Positions 9,370 through 17,717 of a stretch of 64,000 nt of DNA are shown one piece after another. Where the stretch lies: NCBI RefSeq assembly GCF_010669305.1, contig NZ_CP048649.1, positions 1,736,001-1,800,000 of the forward strand, written 5' to 3'. Under the pieces are notes generated by a model. It did no database searches and was not told the origin of the DNA. It saw only the letters and a program-made list of their open reading frames with translations. Each line of letters starts with the position of its first letter. The stretch's first letter is position 1. Position numbers and translations under genes: made by a program. Source of the stretch: Aminipila butyrica (GTDB lineage Bacteria; Bacillota; Clostridia; Peptostreptococcales; Anaerovoracaceae).

Positions 9370-11550
9370 ATGTTTGCAGCCAAATACAAGTTAAAAGCTG
9401 AAACAGGGACTGTAAAAGTACCGATGATTATGCAGATGGAAACCGTAGAATGCGGTGCGGTCTGCCTGGCGATGATATTAGGGTATTATGGGAAATGGAT
9501 ATCTTTGGAACAGGTGAGAAAGGATTGTGGGGTTTCTCGCGACGGCTCGAAAGCCTTGAATATGCTAAAGGCAGCAAGAAATTATTCTCTTTCGGCTAAA
9601 GGTTATCGCTATGAGCCAGAGGAGCTGCAACATGTTGGGAAGTTCCCTTGTATCATCCATTGGAACTTAAATCACTTTGTTGTCTTGTGCGGATTTAAGG
9701 GCGGATATGCTTATTTAAACGATCCGGCACAGGGAGAAATAAAGGTTGACATGCAGACTTTCGATAAATGTTTTACGGGAATTTGTTTGCAGTTTGAACC
9801 CACAGCGGATTTTCAGAAAGAAGGGCAGCCCCATTCTATTTTACCTTTTGTGAAAGAGCGTTTAGGTGGGGCAAAAGATGCCTTTGCATTCCTATTGCTG
9901 ACTGCTGTAATTGGAGCCTTAACTGGTATTCTTTTTCCTGGATTTTCAAGAATCTTAATAGATCGGCTGCTGACCGGAAAAAATCCCGACTGGCTTGACT
10001 TCTTTCTCGTAGGGTTTTTAGCACTTGCAGCTATTCAGTTAACTGTATCCACTATTCGTGCTATCTATAGTTTGAAAATTGAAGGAAAGATTGCAGTTAC
10101 AGCTAATGCGGCTTTTTTATGGCATGTATTCTGCCTGCCAATGGAATTCTTTTCGCAACGTATGGCAGGTGATATTCAGGAACGTGCGTCTTCAAACGAA
10201 AGAACGGCCTCCATTTTAATGGATCAAATGGCTCCGCTAATTTTGGACTTTGGTGTGCTGCTAATTTACTTTGCTGTTATGCTTAAATACAGTGTCATTT
10301 TAACTTGTGTGACCGTTACGTCCATGGGCCTTCATTTACTTTTTGCGAGAGCCATTTCGGAGAGACGTGTCAATGTGACAAGAGCGCAGCAGCGAGATAA
10401 AGGGAAACTGGCCAGCATAACTCTTTCTGGGATTGAAATGATAGAGACCATCAAAGCCAGTGGAGCAGAACATAGTTTTTTTCGGCGTTGGTCAGGGTGC
10501 CGTGGAGCTGTTAATAGGGCAGATGTGCGTTTCCTGGAGTTAAATCAGTATCTGGGGGCTTTACCCGGCATTATTTTGTCCGTAATGAATGCACTGATTT
10601 TGTTTTTAGGAGCCTTTTTGGTTATCAAGGGAGAGATGACCATCGGTATGATACTGGCCTTTCAAGGATTGATCGCAGTGTTTAGTGCTCCGGCTAAACG
10701 GTTGGTTGAAGCAGGGCAGAGCCTTCAGGAAATGCGAACAGATGTGGAACGAATTGAGGATGTTCAACAATACCCAGCTGATGTTATCTATGAAAAGGAA
10801 GACATACAGCAGCAAATTTCCTATCAAAAGCTTTCGGGCCGGATTATGATAAACGATTTAACCTTTGGCTACTCTAAACTGGAAGAACCCCTGATTCGTG
10901 ATTTCAGTCTTTTATTGGAAACCGGAAAAAGTGTAGCTGTTGTTGGTACTTCAGGCTGTGGAAAATCCACTCTGGCTAAGCTGATAGCCGGCCTTTATCG
11001 GCCGTGGCAAGGAGAGATTTTATTTGATGAAAGAAGGGTGGAGGACATTCCGCGGGAAGTCTTCACCGGTTCGGTGGCAGTGGTGGATCAGGATATCATC
11101 TTGTTTGAAGATACGGTTGCGGCAAATATTAAAATGTGGGACAATTCCATTGAAGATTATGAAATGATTTTAGCAGCCCGTGATGCGCAGCTTCATGAAG
11201 ACATTATGAAGCGGGAAGGGGGCTATAGAGCAAAGCTTTTGGAGGGTGGTAAAAACCTTTCGGGAGGGGAACGCCAGAGGATGGAAATCGCTAGGGTATT
11301 GGCTGGAGATCCTACGCTGCTGATTATGGATGAAGCCACCAGTGCACTGGATGCCCAGACGGAATATGAGGTGGTCCAGGCTATTCAGAACCGGGGAATC
11401 ACTTGCATCATGATTGCCCATAGGTTATCTGCTGTTCGCAACTGTGATGAAATTATCGTCATGGATAAAGGAAAGATTGTTGGCCAGGGAACCCATGAAG
11501 TGCTCTATCAAAACAATACATATTATAGAAGTTTGGTAGCCAGTGAATGA
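9370..11550 (+). CDS. NHLP/NHLM-family bacteriocin export ABC transporter with C39 peptidase domain
   Basis: 726 residues, the usual size for peptidase-containing ABC transporters. Residues 1-140 are a C39 peptidase domain: Gln22 and Cys28 in QMETVECG, the His in WNLNHFVVL (about 104) and the Asp in NDPAQG (about 120) supply the expected active site. A six-helix membrane domain spans about 165-450. The ATPase carries Walker A GTSGCGKST (about 523), signature LSGGERQR (about 630) and Walker B LLIMDEATSALD (about 650). In the known family the peptidase cuts a leader after Gly-Gly while the core peptide is exported. The substrate is most likely the double-glycine peptide at 13864. The gene starts 10 bases after the HlyD-like gene and belongs to the same operon. 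Confidence 0.93.
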   Translation: MFAAKYKLKAETGTVKVPMIMQMETVECGAVCLAMILGYYGKWISLEQVRKDCGVSRDGSKALNMLKAARNYSLSAKGYRYEPEELQHVGKFPCIIHWNLNHFVVLCGFKGGYAYLNDPAQGEIKVDMQTFDKCFTGICLQFEPTADFQKEGQPHSILPFVKERLGGAKDAFAFLLLTAVIGALTGILFPGFSRILIDRLLTGKNPDWLDFFLVGFLALAAIQLTVSTIRAIYSLKIEGKIAVTANAAFLWHVFCLPMEFFSQRMAGDIQERASSNERTASILMDQMAPLILDFGVLLIYFAVMLKYSVILTCVTVTSMGLHLLFARAISERRVNVTRAQQRDKGKLASITLSGIEMIETIKASGAEHSFFRRWSGCRGAVNRADVRFLELNQYLGALPGIILSVMNALILFLGAFLVIKGEMTIGMILAFQGLIAVFSAPAKRLVEAGQSLQEMRTDVERIEDVQQYPADVIYEKEDIQQQISYQKLSGRIMINDLTFGYSKLEEPLIRDFSLLLETGKSVAVVGTSGCGKSTLAKLIAGLYRPWQGEILFDERRVEDIPREVFTGSVAVVDQDIILFEDTVAANIKMWDNSIEDYEMILAARDAQLHEDIMKREGGYRAKLLEGGKNLSGGERQRMEIARVLAGDPTLLIMDEATSALDAQTEYEVVQAIQNRGITCIMIAHRLSAVRNCDEIIVMDKGKIVGQGTHEVLYQNNTYYRSLVASE

Positions 11551-11567
11551 GGAGGTGAGGAACGGTT

Positions 11568-13751
11568 ATGGGGTGGTTTGACGAACAAATTAGAGAACGT
11601 ATAAAAAAGGATGATAACCGTTTTTCAGAGGCTTTTGCAGAACTATCGTCGGCTGTAACGGGACAGGCTGGATTTTATGATGTTGAAAAGAATCAATTGG
11701 AAAAAAATAAAGATGCTATCCGTCAAATTCTGAAATATTACCATATTAAAGAGATGGAAACAGAGCAAAAATTTAGAGACATACAAGAACAGCTTTCCTA
11801 TTATTTAGAGCCTTCGGGCATTATTTACCGGGAAGTTGTCTTGGAAGAAACTTGGTATCAAGATGGCATCTTACCTATGCTGGGAAAGAATCATCTCGGT
11901 GAACCGATGGCATTCATAGCAAAGCGAACCGGCGGGTATATGGTCAGGGATAGCAAAAGCGGAAAATTAGTGAACGTTACTGCGGGTATGGCAGCACAGA
12001 TTCAAAAACAGGCCATCTGTTTTTATCAGCCTCTTCCGCCAAAAGAAGTAAGTACGAAAGAGTTTTTCTCTTTTTTAATGAAAAGCATTTCTCCTACCGA
12101 CATCGTCATCATTGGTGCGGCAACGCTATTGGTGATGCTGTTGGGGCTGCTTCTTCCGCTGGTGAATAATTTGATCTTTAAGCAAATTATTCCAAGCGGA
12201 AAAGTAGGGATGATGGGCCCGATTTTTGTGATACTGTGCTGTACAATTTTAGGGTCTGCGGTAATTGATACCGTCAGAGAGATTATAAAAAGCAGAGTGT
12301 TGATTAAGCTGAAGATAACCGCTGAATCAGCTGTTATGATGCGAATACTTTCCTTACCGGCAGATTTTTTTAAACGGTACAGTGCCGGAGAATTGTCGGA
12401 GAGGCTAAACGTCACACAGAAATTATGTGAGCGTTTGAGTCATTTTTTCCTCAGTGCTGTTTTTTCTGCTATATTTTCGCTTGTATATGTGGTGCAGATT
12501 TTCAGGCTTTTTCCTTTTTTAGTGTTACCTACTATTTTTATTCTACTGTCTCAACTTTTATTTACGATAATTGTGATGCTTTTAAAGATGAATCTGCAAA
12601 AAAAATATATGCCCCTTGCGGCTAAACAGCGTGGATTGGAATTTTCCCTGATTTCAGGCGTACAAAAGCTCAAGCTGGCTGGGGCAGAAAAACGGGCGAT
12701 TTCTAAATGGGCACATACGTACAAAGAAGTTGCCCGATTGAGGTACAATCCACCATTGTTTCTCAAATTACATACAGTATTTTCGGTGGCGATCAGCTTA
12801 ATTGGCTTGGCGGTTCTTTATTGCTTATCGGTGAAGAATCAAATGGATCCAGCAGCATATATGACATTTTATGCTGCATACAGTTTGGTAAGCGCTGCTT
12901 TCTTTTCTTTATCAGAGGCGGCCTGGAGTTTTGCAGATGTTCCGTCCATGATGGATATGATAAATCCAATTTTGAAAACGGTGCCAGAGGTCTCTTTGGA
13001 GAAAAAAACATGTACAAGACTTACGGGAGCAATTGAATTGAATAACGTTTGTTTTCGCTATCAGGAAAATATGCCCTTCATATTGAACAATGTGTCTACA
13101 AAAATTCGTCCAGGGCAGTATATAGCTGTCGTGGGGAAAACGGGCTGCGGGAAGTCTACGCTGTTTAGACTTTTGCTGGGACTTGAGACACCTGATCGAG
13201 GAGCTGTTTATTACGATGGAAAAGATCTTTCCTCTTTGAATCTTAAATCCTTACGACAAAAAATGGGCGTTGTATTACAGGATGGCAAGCTATTTCAAGG
13301 AGACATTTTTTCCAATATTGCTATATCCGCTCCAGGACTTACGATCGAAGAGGCGTGGCAAGCGGCAGAGCTGGCAGGCATAGCAGGGGACATTAAAGCG
13401 ATGCCTATGGGTATGTACACTTTAATTTCAGAAGGCAGCGGCGGAATTTCTGGCGGTCAGCGTCAAAGACTTATCATTGCCAGAGCAATCGCGTCAAAGC
13501 CAAGAATTTTGTTGTTTGATGAAGCCACCAGCGCATTAGACAATGTGACACAGAAGACGGTATCCGACTCCCTGGCAAAGCTAAAATGTACAAGAATTGT
13601 CATCGCACATAGACTTTCTACCATTCAAGACTGTGACCGCATTTTAGTTTTAGAGAATGGTGTCATTGCCGAAGACGGTTCCTATGAGGAACTGATTAAA
13701 AAAGAGGGCATTTTTGCAGCTTTAGCAGAGAGGCAGCGAATAAAAAACTAA
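11568..13751 (+). CDS. Second NHLM-type ABC transporter/ATPase, without peptidase activity
   Basis: 727 residues; resembles the NHLM_micro_ABC2 family (TIGR03797), the usual partner of the peptidase-bearing ABC1. The first ~160 residues are soluble and lack the C39 Cys/His/Asp set. Membrane helices occupy about 180-450, and the ATPase has Walker A GKTGCGKST (about 522), signature ISGGQRQR (about 626) and Walker B ILLFDEATSALD (about 646), so it should be able to hydrolyse ATP. A strong AGGAGGTGAGG ribosome site sits in the 17-base gap after ABC1. The two proteins probably form a heterodimer, inferred from matching size and gene pairing. Confidence 0.9.
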   Translation: MGWFDEQIRERIKKDDNRFSEAFAELSSAVTGQAGFYDVEKNQLEKNKDAIRQILKYYHIKEMETEQKFRDIQEQLSYYLEPSGIIYREVVLEETWYQDGILPMLGKNHLGEPMAFIAKRTGGYMVRDSKSGKLVNVTAGMAAQIQKQAICFYQPLPPKEVSTKEFFSFLMKSISPTDIVIIGAATLLVMLLGLLLPLVNNLIFKQIIPSGKVGMMGPIFVILCCTILGSAVIDTVREIIKSRVLIKLKITAESAVMMRILSLPADFFKRYSAGELSERLNVTQKLCERLSHFFLSAVFSAIFSLVYVVQIFRLFPFLVLPTIFILLSQLLFTIIVMLLKMNLQKKYMPLAAKQRGLEFSLISGVQKLKLAGAEKRAISKWAHTYKEVARLRYNPPLFLKLHTVFSVAISLIGLAVLYCLSVKNQMDPAAYMTFYAAYSLVSAAFFSLSEAAWSFADVPSMMDMINPILKTVPEVSLEKKTCTRLTGAIELNNVCFRYQENMPFILNNVSTKIRPGQYIAVVGKTGCGKSTLFRLLLGLETPDRGAVYYDGKDLSSLNLKSLRQKMGVVLQDGKLFQGDIFSNIAISAPGLTIEEAWQAAELAGIAGDIKAMPMGMYTLISEGSGGISGGQRQRLIIARAIASKPRILLFDEATSALDNVTQKTVSDSLAKLKCTRIVIAHRLSTIQDCDRILVLENGVIAEDGSYEELIKKEGIFAALAERQRIKN

Positions 13752-13788
13752 AAATCGAGGTAAAAAACGTGCAAGTTACAGTCTTTCC

Positions 13789-13797
13789 TGCTATAAT
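13789..13797 (+). promoter_or_regulatory. Extended -10 promoter for the precursor peptide gene
   Basis: TGCTATAAT at 13789-13797 is a perfect extended -10 element, with no good -35 box 17 bases upstream. It lies in the 112-base gap between the ABC2 gene and the precursor gene, so the peptide could be transcribed separately from, and more strongly than, the export genes. Confidence 0.5.
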
Positions 13798-13863
13798 AAA
13801 TTCAAGAGAAGAAGACGTATGGATTGTTAACGTGTTGATAAAAATGAATAAGGAGTAGAGCCT

Positions 13864-14088
13864 ATGACAAGAAAAGAATTTTATGAAAAATTAGATGCAG
13901 ATCAAAAAAAGCTGCTGAACACCTTCAAAACAGCGGAAGACGTTATATCCTTTGCTCAAGAACTTGGCATTAGCCTAGAGGTGCAGGTTGCCCAAGAGAT
14001 TGCTGGTGAATTGCCGGATGAGCTTTTAGAGGCAGTAAGTGGCGGGACTTCAACGCGAGCTGCAGCTCAAAAGGATTTGTATCAGTAA
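13864..14088 (+). CDS. Nif11-like leader double-glycine precursor peptide
   Basis: 74 residues. The first 61 match the Nif11-like leader pattern (TIGR03798): RKEFYEKL near the start, acidic and helical middle, then DELLEAVSGG. The Gly60-Gly61 pair is the expected cut site for the C39 domain at 9370. That leaves a 13-residue core, TSTRAAAQKDLYQ, with no Cys, so no lanthionine, sactionine or disulfide can form; one Ser, two Thr and one Tyr remain. No LanM, YcaO or radical-SAM maturase is present within the cluster. The product may be an unmodified signalling or antagonistic peptide, or be modified by a distant enzyme. Ribosome site AAGGAG, 8 bases before the ATG. A strong terminator follows. 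Confidence 0.85.
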   Translation: MTRKEFYEKLDADQKKLLNTFKTAEDVISFAQELGISLEVQVAQEIAGELPDELLEAVSGGTSTRAAAQKDLYQ

Positions 14089-14154
14089 GAAAAAGAGCTA
14101 AGAAATTTTTGTACGATTAAAGGCAAATGATTGATTTCATACCTAAAACTATTA

Positions 14155-14192
14155 AAAATGCACGTTTTCAAACATATGAAAACGTGCATTTT
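14155..14192. terminator. Bidirectional terminator between precursor peptide and MerR genes
   Basis: A perfect 16-bp stem (14155-14170 with 14177-14192) around a 6-base loop, with T-rich sequence on both strands. It ends the precursor transcript and the converging MerR-type gene. Confidence 0.9.
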
Positions 14193-14209
14193 AGTTTTTA
14201 TTCAGAGTC

Positions 14210-15034
14210 TTACCCCATAAGTCTTTTTCTTATGGGAATTTGAATTTCAGATATGTATTCATTTTCTGAGTCTGAAAAATCGTAATCCACAATGTTTTTT
14301 TCAATGGAGTCGCCTGCAATTTGATATCCATTTTCTTCAATCCATCGTATCAGCAGTTGATAATGTTTTCCCATATCCCGATAGGGGCCTAAAAATGCCA
14401 TACAAACATATTCATTTTCCGGCATTATTGTCAATTGCTTAGAAAATTCGGCATCAATGGGCACAATTTCAATAAAATATCGGAATTTATTTAAAATACC
14501 CTTGTCCATGTTTTCCTTTGATAAGGAGGTATAGATTTGTCCTTCACTAAGCCAAGAACTGATTTTTAAGTATTTTTCATTTTGTTTCAGTGTCTGCTTA
14601 ATTTCATAATCACTTTCAACATCGTTCATATCGATAAATGCTCCGACTCGTTGAGGAATTTTTTTTATTGTGATTTGATTTAGTTGGCCTTCAATATTTT
14701 CAAAAAGCTCCAGTTTTGTCTGGATTTTATTTTTGAGATTTACCAGCTTGTTCATCTTTATATCAATTTCTTCTTCCTTCTTTTTCAGCAGGCAGAGTAA
14801 ATTGTTTGTATTTTTATTCCCCATATATTTTTTTATCTCACCTAATGAAATATCAAGATTTTTTAAGAAAAGAATGCGGCTTAACTTGAAGAAGTTTCGG
14901 ATGCTGTAATAACGATAGTCATTTTTTTCGTCATACTCCGGTTTAAGCAGATTGATTTTGTCATAATACCTCAAGGTATCGGTGCTAATATTAAAAAGCT
15001 TTGATAGCTCGCCAATTAAAAACTTATCCTTCAT
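14210..15034 (-). CDS. MerR-family transcriptional regulator with effector-binding domain
   Basis: 274 residues. Residues 1-75 form a MerR winged helix: IGELSKLFNISTDTLRYYDKINLLKP is the typical HTH plus first wing. A dimerisation coiled coil (about 80-120, KKKEEEIDIKMNKLVNLKNK) follows, and residues about 125-274 look like a GyrI/BmrR-type ligand-binding domain, including MAFLGPYRDMGKHYQLLIRWIEENGYQIAG. Such proteins (BltR/BmrR type) bind small hydrophobic or cationic ligands and untwist promoters with a long spacer. Exactly such a promoter sits between this gene and the divergent RidA fusion gene, so control of that gene is the likely role. The ATG is preceded by GAAGGAAG. Confidence 0.9.
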   Translation of the reverse strand: MKDKFLIGELSKLFNISTDTLRYYDKINLLKPEYDEKNDYRYYSIRNFFKLSRILFLKNLDISLGEIKKYMGNKNTNNLLCLLKKKEEEIDIKMNKLVNLKNKIQTKLELFENIEGQLNQITIKKIPQRVGAFIDMNDVESDYEIKQTLKQNEKYLKISSWLSEGQIYTSLSKENMDKGILNKFRYFIEIVPIDAEFSKQLTIMPENEYVCMAFLGPYRDMGKHYQLLIRWIEENGYQIAGDSIEKNIVDYDFSDSENEYISEIQIPIRKRLMG

Positions 15035-15171
15035 AAAAATCTTCCTTCATTTCTTTTTAAAATCGTATAGGAGTTAAGGGCTATTATACAGTAGGAAGCC
15101 TGTATCGGCAATACTTAAGGGCATTATTTCAGCTGGATCAAAATTTATTTTGACAATCGTAAAAATATCTA

Positions 15172-15202
15172 TTGACCTTGGAGTTAGTCAAAGGTTTATG
15201 AT
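15172..15202 (+). promoter_or_regulatory. MerR-type promoter/operator with 19-bp spacer driving the RidA fusion
   Basis: TTGACC (15172-15177) and TATGAT (15197-15202) are separated by 19 bases instead of the usual 17, the hallmark of MerR-activated promoters. The spacer region carries an imperfect dyad, ACCTTGG...CAAAGGT (15175-15195). The adjacent divergent gene encodes a MerR-family regulator. Confidence 0.8.
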
Positions 15203-15254
15203 TCACTTAAATAAATTTTAAGATTCAGTCAATAGAACAAAGGAGAATATTATC

Positions 15255-16526
15255 ATGAGCGACTTTAACGCAGTATTAGCAAGAAATACGGAAAATGCTC
15301 CAACCGGTATCGGCCCATATTCACAAACTGTAGCTTTCTCTCATTACAATAATCTTTCAGCTCAATTACCTATTGATCCCAAATCTGGTAAATTGGTAGC
15401 TGGTGGTGTAAGAGAACAGGCGGAGCAGTGCTTGAAAAATATCAAGGCGATTGTAGACAGCATCCACCATGTTATGAGCGATGTTGTTAGAATCACTGTA
15501 TTCGTTAAGAATATTAAAGATGTGGACACTGTAGACGAAGTTTATAAGACCTTTTTCCCAACCTATGTTCCTACTCGGACGACGGTTGCCGTTAACGCTC
15601 TACCTATGGATGCGCTAGTGCAGATTGAAGCCCTTCTTTCAAATGGAGAAGGTACCATTCCAAACGCACCACAAGCAGGGGATCTTATAAAGCTTACCAA
15701 CAACACTACAAACGCACCAACCAGCACTTTATCTACACAAACCGTGTCTTTTTCTCATTATAATAATATTTCTGCACAGTTGCCGATTGATCCGAAAACA
15801 GGAAGATTGGTAGTTGGCGGAGTAAAAGAGCAAGCAGGACAGTGTTTAAAGAATGTTAAGGCAATTTTAGAAAGTATTGATGTTCCATTTGACGATATTG
15901 TTAAAATTAATATTTTCTTGAAGAATCTTGCGGATGCGGATGCTGTAAACGAAGTTTATACAACCTTTTTCCCAGATTCAGGAATTGCCAGAGCTGTAGG
16001 TTATGTACCTGCACGGACAACGGTTGCAGCTTCAGCTTTACCACTGGATGCCTTGGTGCAGATTGAAGCAGTGGTATCACATGGAGATGGCACACCGCCA
16101 CAAGCGATTGAAGACAGACATGGCCTCATCATAGAAGCAAATAATACCGAAAATGCACCAACAAGCATGTTATCTACACAGACTGTAGCATTTTCTCATT
16201 ATAATCACCTTTCTGCACAATTACCTTTAGATTCAAAAACAGGCGAACTGGTAGCTGGCGGAGTAAAAGAACAGGCTGAACAGTGCTTGAAAAATATCAA
16301 GGCGATTGTAGAGAGTATTGATCACGCGATGGATGATGTAGTTAAAGTAAATATCTTCCTGAAAGATCTTGCAGATATGGATGCTGTGGACGAAGTTTAT
16401 AAAACTTTCTTCCCAGGAGGGATTCCGGCAAGAAGAATAGTAGGCGTATCTGCTTTGCTTAAAGACGCTTTAATCCAAATTGATGCAGTTGTAGCAAACG
16501 CTGAAGGAACACCACCAATCGTATAA
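15255..16526 (+). CDS. Three tandem RidA (YjgF/YER057c/UK114) domains in one polypeptide
   Basis: 423 residues made of three RidA-like units (about 1-130, 145-275, 288-423), each close to a whole RidA subunit. RidA trimers hydrolyse reactive enamine/imine intermediates made by PLP enzymes; this protein could fold as a covalent pseudo-trimer, which is inference. The catalytic Arg (Arg105 in E. coli RidA) is kept in all three: VPTRTTV, VPARTTV and IPARRIV. The conserved Glu of QIEA is present in units 1 and 2 but is Asp in unit 3 (QIDAVV). Only unit 1 keeps the IGPYSQ motif; units 2 and 3 have STLSTQ and SMLSTQ, losing the Gly-Pro-Tyr. Thus the three sites are not equivalent. The promoter looks MerR controlled, suggesting ligand-induced expression. 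A terminator follows. Confidence 0.88.
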   Translation: MSDFNAVLARNTENAPTGIGPYSQTVAFSHYNNLSAQLPIDPKSGKLVAGGVREQAEQCLKNIKAIVDSIHHVMSDVVRITVFVKNIKDVDTVDEVYKTFFPTYVPTRTTVAVNALPMDALVQIEALLSNGEGTIPNAPQAGDLIKLTNNTTNAPTSTLSTQTVSFSHYNNISAQLPIDPKTGRLVVGGVKEQAGQCLKNVKAILESIDVPFDDIVKINIFLKNLADADAVNEVYTTFFPDSGIARAVGYVPARTTVAASALPLDALVQIEAVVSHGDGTPPQAIEDRHGLIIEANNTENAPTSMLSTQTVAFSHYNHLSAQLPLDSKTGELVAGGVKEQAEQCLKNIKAIVESIDHAMDDVVKVNIFLKDLADMDAVDEVYKTFFPGGIPARRIVGVSALLKDALIQIDAVVANAEGTPPIV

Positions 16527-16541
16527 TTATATAGTTAGAAT

Positions 16542-16579
16542 AAAAAGCTGTTTCAAGTGAAAATTGAAGCAGCTTTTTT
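16542..16579 (+). terminator. Terminator of the RidA fusion gene
   Basis: A hairpin with arms AAAAAGCTGTTTCAA and TTGAAGCAGCTTTTTT (one G-T pair) and a 7-base loop, ending in a T run. Confidence 0.85.
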
Positions 16580-16619
16580 GGTATTCCGTCAATATTGCAA
16601 GCGATATTTCCTACATAAT

Positions 16620-16648
16620 AAAAAAGCTGCCAAGTGAATAGTGGCAGC
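16620..16648 (-). terminator. Terminator of the small membrane protein gene
   Basis: Seven-bp stem GCTGCCA/TGGCAGC (16626-16632 with 16642-16648). The A run at 16620-16625 becomes the T run on the minus strand, so it ends the gene at 16702-17073. Confidence 0.75.
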
Positions 16649-16701
16649 CTAAAAGGCATGGGTAAAATACATGAAGTATTAAATTTTTATGAGATATTTT
16701 A

Positions 16702-17073
16702 TTATTTAAACTTTGACTTTTCCCATTGAAGGTAGGCATCATACATTTGAAGTGCTCGCTTCATATTTTTATCAGTTACTTTTGACGGATCTTTTAGAAT
16801 GCTCCCCATTTGTATCAGCTGTGTTTCTACAAGCTTAGGGTTATTCATTCGGCTTTCCAGATTAACTTTCTTATTTTTTACAGAAAGAATACTCTCTTTG
16901 AACATAAAAAGGAGAAAGCGGTGTCTCTTTTGTTTTGGTACTTGTTTGGCAGATTCAAAAACCTGTTCAAACATTTGATACAATCTTTTTTTTCTGAGGC
17001 GTGCGTAGAATATAAGTCCTACAAGGGCTAAGATTAAGACTACTAAAAGTATAATCCATTTTGTCATGTCCAT
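16702..17073 (-). CDS. Single-pass membrane protein of unknown function
   Basis: 123 residues. Residues 5-24 form one transmembrane helix (WIILLVVLILALVGLIFYAR) followed by a basic stop-transfer patch RLRKKR, so the rest is probably cytoplasmic. The soluble part is helical and charged (KQVPKQKRHRFLLFMFKES, NNPKLVETQLIQMGSIL). The ribosome site AAAGGAG is well placed. I recognise no family. It is monocistronic, with its own terminator and with the RidA fusion gene converging on it. Confidence 0.75.
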   Translation of the reverse strand: MDMTKWIILLVVLILALVGLIFYARLRKKRLYQMFEQVFESAKQVPKQKRHRFLLFMFKESILSVKNKKVNLESRMNNPKLVETQLIQMGSILKDPSKVTDKNMKRALQMYDAYLQWEKSKFK

Positions 17074-17194
17074 TATTGTATACTCCTTTTATAAATTTCT
17101 ATATGTATTGTACTATAAATTCCTTCAAAATACACGATATTTCTGCATAAAGTAAATTATTAAAATTTCAAATAATAGATTAATTGGAGGTGTT

Positions 17195-17287
17195 ATGATT
17201 TGTGAGTGGAGTTGGCACACAGAATGGATAGGAAAAGAATCTAGAAAAAGAACATTTTACCTTTTAAAACAAAGACTTAAAATATAG
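17195..17287 (+). CDS. Possible 30-residue small ORF
   Basis: ATG at 17195 is preceded 4 bases away by GGAGG and the frame runs 30 codons (begins MICEWSWHTEW, ends KQRLKI, basic). An imperfect terminator-like hairpin follows at once. No family is recognised and no promoter is clear, so it may be spurious. Confidence 0.3.
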   Translation: MICEWSWHTEWIGKESRKRTFYLLKQRLKI

Positions 17288-17291
17288 AGAC

Positions 17292-17325
17292 GCCCCCTGA
17301 TGTAGTTTATCCTGCACCAAGGGGC
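17292..17325. terminator. Imperfect hairpin, possible bidirectional terminator
   Basis: A 13-bp stem with two mismatches and one G-T pair (17292-17304 with 17313-17325) with T-rich sequence after it. It lies just past the stop codon of the PqqD-like gene on the opposite strand. Confidence 0.45.
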
Positions 17326-17357
17326 AGTTTATTATTGCTCGTTATTATTGTTTATGT

Positions 17358-17717
17358 TTATACAGTTTCAATGTAATGGCATTGGTCTTGAATATGAGTC
17401 AGGAATAAGGACAGTCTTTCATAGAGCGGCTGAACTTTATCGCCAAACTTTGCTTCAAGGGCTTCGCCAATTTCTCGTACTGTTTTATAGCCGTCAATTT
17501 GCAAAAAAGCATAGCTTCCGAAGTCATCCAGCTTAATCCGCCGATATTCTGGGATTTTGACTCGCAGCTTTCGGAAGAAGCATTGAATGGGGTGATTCTG
17601 CTGAATCAGAATCGTTACGATGCCTTCATCACTGACTTCATATCGAACTTGATGGCAAACTCGAAAGACCACATCGAGCAAATTGGCTGGCTTAGCTGAC
17701 ATGCTTGGATTTACCAT
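17358..17717 (-). CDS. Stand-alone PqqD-like protein
   Basis: 119 residues. The C-terminal half has the PqqD pattern, with a strand-helix arrangement ending in FGSYAFLQIDGYKTVREIGEALEAKFGD; this is the winged-helix fold that binds leader peptides when it acts as a RiPP recognition element. It overlaps the end of the OPT transporter gene by 26 bases; a second ATG at 17702 reduces the overlap to 11. Neither start has a clear ribosome site, so translation is probably coupled to the transporter. No radical-SAM PqqE partner is next to it. Its role may be regulatory or tied to peptide binding; that is inference from fold and context. Confidence 0.75.
   Translation of the reverse strand: MVNPSMSAKPANLLDVVFRVCHQVRYEVSDEGIVTILIQQNHPIQCFFRKLRVKIPEYRRIKLDDFGSYAFLQIDGYKTVREIGEALEAKFGDKVQPLYERLSLFLTHIQDQCHYIETV

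Noticed and set aside
14129..14247. Plus-strand ORF starting after the precursor peptide, possibly a second peptide
   Set aside because: Its ribosome site is weak, it runs through the terminator stem and into the MerR gene on the other strand, and it has no GG leader.
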